Of a DNA stretch of 44,702 nt, positions 42,020 to 44,702 are shown piece by piece. The position numbers were made by a program, and so were the translations under genes. Below the pieces are notes generated by a model. It did not search any database. It was not told where the DNA came from and worked only from the letters and a program-made list of their open reading frames with translations. Position 1 is the first letter of the stretch, and every line of letters begins with the position of its first letter. The stretch covers positions 81,203 to 125,904 of the forward strand of contig CABJFQ010000008.1 of NCBI GenBank assembly GCA_902364975.1. The letters are read 5' to 3'. The DNA is from Coriobacteriaceae bacterium (lineage in GTDB: Bacteria; Actinomycetota; Coriobacteriia; Coriobacteriales; Coriobacteriaceae).

Positions 42020-43456
42020 TCAGATCCCGCACAGGGGGACCGCGATGGTGGCCACTGCACCGCCCGAGGGGCCGTTGGCGAGCGAGACGGAGCCCCCGTG
42101 GGCGCTCGCGGCCTCGGAGGCGACGTGGAGGCCGAGCCCGTAGTGGCGGCCTCCGTCACGCGAGGAGCGGGAGGAGTCGTCCGTGAAGAGGCGCTCGCAG
42201 CCGCGTTCGAGGGCGGCGGGAGAAAAGCCCGGTCCGTCGTCGGCAACCTCGATAACGAGGTGCCCGTCCGCGACGTCGCAGGAGACGGCCACGCGCGAGC
42301 GTGCGCACTCGGCGGCGTTGGCCACGAGGTTCGCGGCGGCTCGCGCCAGGGCGGTTCGGTCGAGCGGGGCCTCGGGCGCGCCCGCGACAGCAGGGCCCGT
42401 GGCCGCGTCGAGCGTCACGCCTCGCGCCCGGGCGATCTGGGCGGCCTCGGCGAGGACTTGCTCGCAGAGCTCGGCCGGCCGCATGGGGGCCCTCTCCGCC
42501 CCGCCGGACCCGCGCGAGGCCTCGATGAGCAGGCGCACGTAGCCGTCGAGCCTTTCGACACTGCCGGCTATGTCGCGCGCGGCGGCCGCGAGGTCGGCGT
42601 CTTTCTCGTCTTCCAGCTCCTCCGCCACGAAGTCGGCGTTGGCGCGCAGCACGGTGAGCGGCGTCTTGAGGTCGTGGGCGAGCGACGCCACCTGCTCGCG
42701 CTGCCCCCGCTCCGCGGCCCAGCGGGCCTCGAGTGACTCGGCGAGGGAGGTCCGCATGGCGTCCATCGCGGCGAGGACGTCGTTCACCTCGCGCACGTTG
42801 GTGCTGCCGACCGCGAAGTCGAGCTCCCCCGCGCCGACGCGCCCCGCCGCCTCCGCGAGCGGCGCCATCTTGCGCGAGATCACGCGGCTCGCGCGTCGCG
42901 CCACGAGCGCGAGCGCGAGCGCGCTTCCCGCCGCAGCGCCGACGAGCATGAGGTTCTGCGGGTTGGGAAGCAGGCCGACGAGGTCGCGCGAGACCCACTG
43001 CGGCAGGTACTCGCTGACGAGTGCGCAGGCCCCGCCGCCCTTGAGCGGGAACGCGGCGTAGGTGAGGCCCGAACCCCCGCCCTCGATCTCCACTGTGCCC
43101 GGATCCGCGGCGAGTGCCGTACGGGCCATTTCCGTCGCGTCCTCGAGCCGCGTGCTCTCGAGGTCTGTCATCAGCACGTATCCGTCCTTGTTCAGGATGA
43201 GGTAGCGGTACGCCGTCGGCACGTCCTGCTGCCCGCAGACGCCGTCGCGTGCCAGGCCCTCCGCGACCTCGCGCGCATTGGCCGGCCCCCAGCTTGCCTC
43301 GTAGACGAAGCCCGCGTTGATCGCCACGGAGAGCACCATGAACGAGGCGAGCCACGCCGTGGCGACCGCCGCGAACGCGTAGGCGAAGTAGCGCGCGATG
43401 ACGAAGGAGAGCGGCATGCCGCCGCGACCTCGCGCCCCGATCCTCAGAGCTGCCAC
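42020..43456 (-). CDS. Sensor histidine kinase
   Basis: 478 residues. Two membrane helices (about 17-46 and 168-188) flank an extracytoplasmic sensor of about 120 residues; a HAMP linker follows (ARRASRVISRKMAPLAEAAG). The H box is SLAHDLKTPLTV; the N box ANLVANAAECA, G1 VADDGPGFS and G2 HYGLGLHVA complete the HATPase. GTG start at 43456, overlapping the regulator stop by 13 bp. Gene order and the upstream ABC-2-type permease suggest a LanRK-like bacitracin/lantibiotic response, an inference. Confidence 0.9.
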   Translation of the reverse strand: MAALRIGARGRGGMPLSFVIARYFAYAFAAVATAWLASFMVLSVAINAGFVYEASWGPANAREVAEGLARDGVCGQQDVPTAYRYLILNKDGYVLMTDLESTRLEDATEMARTALAADPGTVEIEGGGSGLTYAAFPLKGGGACALVSEYLPQWVSRDLVGLLPNPQNLMLVGAAAGSALALALVARRASRVISRKMAPLAEAAGRVGAGELDFAVGSTNVREVNDVLAAMDAMRTSLAESLEARWAAERGQREQVASLAHDLKTPLTVLRANADFVAEELEDEKDADLAAAARDIAGSVERLDGYVRLLIEASRGSGGAERAPMRPAELCEQVLAEAAQIARARGVTLDAATGPAVAGAPEAPLDRTALARAAANLVANAAECARSRVAVSCDVADGHLVIEVADDGPGFSPAALERGCERLFTDDSSRSSRDGGRHYGLGLHVASEAASAHGGSVSLANGPSGGAVATIAVPLCGI

Positions 43457-44106
43457 TTGTACCCCATCCCCCAGACGGTCGCGATCGGATCGGCGCCGGC
43501 CTCGGAGAGTTTCCTCCGGGCGCGGCTGACCTGCATGGATATGGCCGCGTCGTCGGCGACGCTCTCCCAGCCGAGTACCGCCTCGCGTATTTGCGCGCGG
43601 CTCATGACCTGCCCGGGGTGGCGGGCGAGGTGCTCGCAGATGGCGTACTCGGTGGGCGTGAGCGGCACGGCCTTGTCGCCCACGGCGAGGCCGCGCGCCC
43701 CGAGGTCGATCCGCACCTCCCCGAAGGAGAGGGCGTGCGAGCGCGGTCGGCGCTCACGGCGTAGGTGGGCCGCGACCTTGGCGCGCAGTTCCGCGGCCCC
43801 GAAGGGCTTGCGGACGTAGTCGTCGGCGCCCAGGCCGTAGGCGGCCACGGCATCCTCCTCGGCCACGCGCGCGGTCAGGAAGACGATGGGCCCGTCGAAG
43901 TCCGGGCGGATCTGCCGCACGAGCTCGAAGCCGTCGAGCCCCGGCATCATGACGTCGCAGAGCACGAGGTCGAAGCGCGAGAGGTCCATCCCCGGGACCG
44001 CCGTCGGGTCCGCCGCCCTGACGACCTCATGGCCGTCGCGGCCGAGGACTCGCGCGAGCGCGTCGAGGATCGCCCGTTCATCATCCACTGCCAGTATCCT
44101 AGCCAT
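43444..44106 (-). CDS. OmpR/PhoB-family response regulator
   Basis: 220 residues. Receiver: VDDE, phospho-acceptor Asp51 in LVLCDVMMPGLDG, Thr in FLTAR, Lys in DDYVRKPFG. C-terminal winged helix: PLTPTEYAICEHLARHPGQV then DAAISMQVSRARRKL and TVWGMGYKWQL. AGGAGG lies just upstream of the ATG. Partner of the overlapping kinase. Confidence 0.94.
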   Translation of the reverse strand: MARILAVDDERAILDALARVLGRDGHEVVRAADPTAVPGMDLSRFDLVLCDVMMPGLDGFELVRQIRPDFDGPIVFLTARVAEEDAVAAYGLGADDYVRKPFGAAELRAKVAAHLRRERRPRSHALSFGEVRIDLGARGLAVGDKAVPLTPTEYAICEHLARHPGQVMSRAQIREAVLGWESVADDAAISMQVSRARRKLSEAGADPIATVWGMGYKWQL

Positions 44107-44150
44107 GTTGACCTCCTGAAACTCTCGTCGGAATTGTACTAGCGCCGCGC

Positions 44151-44273
44151 TCAGCGGTCCAGAGCCCTGCGCGCAGCCGCGGGCGCCTCGGCCGCGTCGA
44201 GCAGGGCATTCCTGCCCAGGACGAGCGCTGCGGAGAGGAGGGCGAGCACGGCGGCGAGCGGCCTCCTACGCAT
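44151..44273 (-). CDS. 40-residue hydrophobic peptide after the permease gene
   Basis: The ATG at 44273 overlaps the permease stop (44266-44268). MRRRPLAAVLALLSAALVLG has a positively charged start and a membrane or signal segment, then a short Ala-rich tail. Overlap with the upstream gene argues that it is translated. No family recognised. Confidence 0.5.
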   Translation of the reverse strand: MRRRPLAAVLALLSAALVLGRNALLDAAEAPAAARRALDR

Positions 44274-44702
44274 CTGCCCTCCCGTCCTCGAAGCGGCAGA
44301 ACCAGGCGAGAAGGACGGCGGCGGCTGCCAGGGTGAGCGCGAGGCCAGCGAGCGCAGTCGTGAGGAGAGGGCCCGCCGCGCGTGCGGCGTCGATGAAGGC
44401 CTCCACCCCGAGCGACCCCAGGCGCGCGGGCCAGGCGAGCGGCACCCAGCCCAGGGGCGTCGCCAGGGCACCGGTGAGCTCGCCGGTCATGAGGCCGTGC
44501 GCAAGTCCGCCCACCGAGAAGAACGCGAGGAGCGTCCCCGCCGCGCCGCCGCCGATGGCGGCGTTGCGGCCGAGGCGCAGGGCCACGCCGAGCCCCAGCG
44601 CGTAGAGGGGCAAGCTGCCCAGCACGATGCCCGCCCAGGCGGCCGCAAGCGGAGCGGGCCCGAGCGGCAGGCGTCCGGCGACGGCGAGCGCGCCCCCGAA
44701 CA
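44266..44702 (-). CDS. ABC-2-type permease (lantibiotic-immunity-like), 5' end outside window
   Basis: About 145 C-terminal residues; the frame is open to the right edge. It has four to five hydrophobic segments (LPLYALGLGVALRLG, GGAAGTLLAFFSVGGLAHGL, PLLTTALAGLALTLAAAAVLLAW) and short loops, as in the ABC-2 membrane subunits of LanFEG/BcrB-type exporters. Followed by a 40-residue peptide and then a response regulator and kinase on the same strand, the usual layout of a peptide-antibiotic detoxification module. Family placement is from topology and context only. Confidence 0.6.
   Translation of the reverse strand, partial: FGGALAVAGRLPLGPAPLAAAWAGIVLGSLPLYALGLGVALRLGRNAAIGGGAAGTLLAFFSVGGLAHGLMTGELTGALATPLGWVPLAWPARLGSLGVEAFIDAARAAGPLLTTALAGLALTLAAAAVLLAWFCRFEDGRADA

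Overview
This window looks like chromosome of a high-GC member of the Coriobacteriia, most likely Collinsella. The basis is overall composition, the long co-directional housekeeping operon, and protein sequences I recognise from memory; no database search was run. The window has three parts.

(1) Left, 1-2390: the end of a dTDP-rhamnose operon, with rmlB (cut by the window edge), a fused rmlC-rmlD gene and a strong terminator.

(2) Middle, about 2.4-22 kb plus 22.7-24 kb: accessory DNA, patchy and often lower in GC, full of broken insertion sequences (IS256, IS21, IS3, IS30 and IS110 remnants) and a tyrosine-integrase stub. It carries mostly defence-like genes: a Panacea antitoxin with a membrane-effector partner; a HEPN-motif protein; a zinc-ribbon orphan; a defence-type reverse transcriptase behind about 450 bp of hairpin-rich non-coding DNA; a lone trypsin-like protease facing a KAP-family NTPase; a second HEPN-motif protein; a large membrane protein; an AAA ATPase/TOPRIM-like pair; a truncated AlbA/schlafen-type gene; and a RelB/RelE-type toxin-antitoxin pair. 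Several of these have one disruptive lesion each (frameshift, in-frame stop, or an AT-repeat shift). I saw none in the housekeeping genes to the right. Two blocks are bracketed by duplicated pieces of the neighbouring core: a 441-bp diverged copy of the rmlD 3' end plus terminator (2018-2458 and 10312-10752), and a 230-bp copy carrying tRNA-Ala and the first codons of an ABC-F gene (22660-22889 and 23970-24199).

(3) Right, 24.2-41.4 kb: a compact + strand housekeeping run: ABC-F, small membrane protein, M50 protease, scpA, scpB, rluB-type pseudouridine synthase, cmk, plsC-type acyltransferase, ispH, a DUF512 radical-SAM protein, der, plsY, gpsA, rpe, cysteine desulfurase, Nif3-like protein, zinc-ribbon coiled-coil protein, coaBC, then tRNA-Pro. 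After a spacer with a possible group II intron remnant comes a minus-strand two-component system (histidine kinase and OmpR-type regulator) downstream of a putative ABC-2 permease that runs off the right edge.

The best candidate for something undescribed is the reverse transcriptase locus (8205-10106) with its structured leader. Next are the composite Panacea/membrane-effector locus and the pattern of core-gene-end duplication around defence cassettes.
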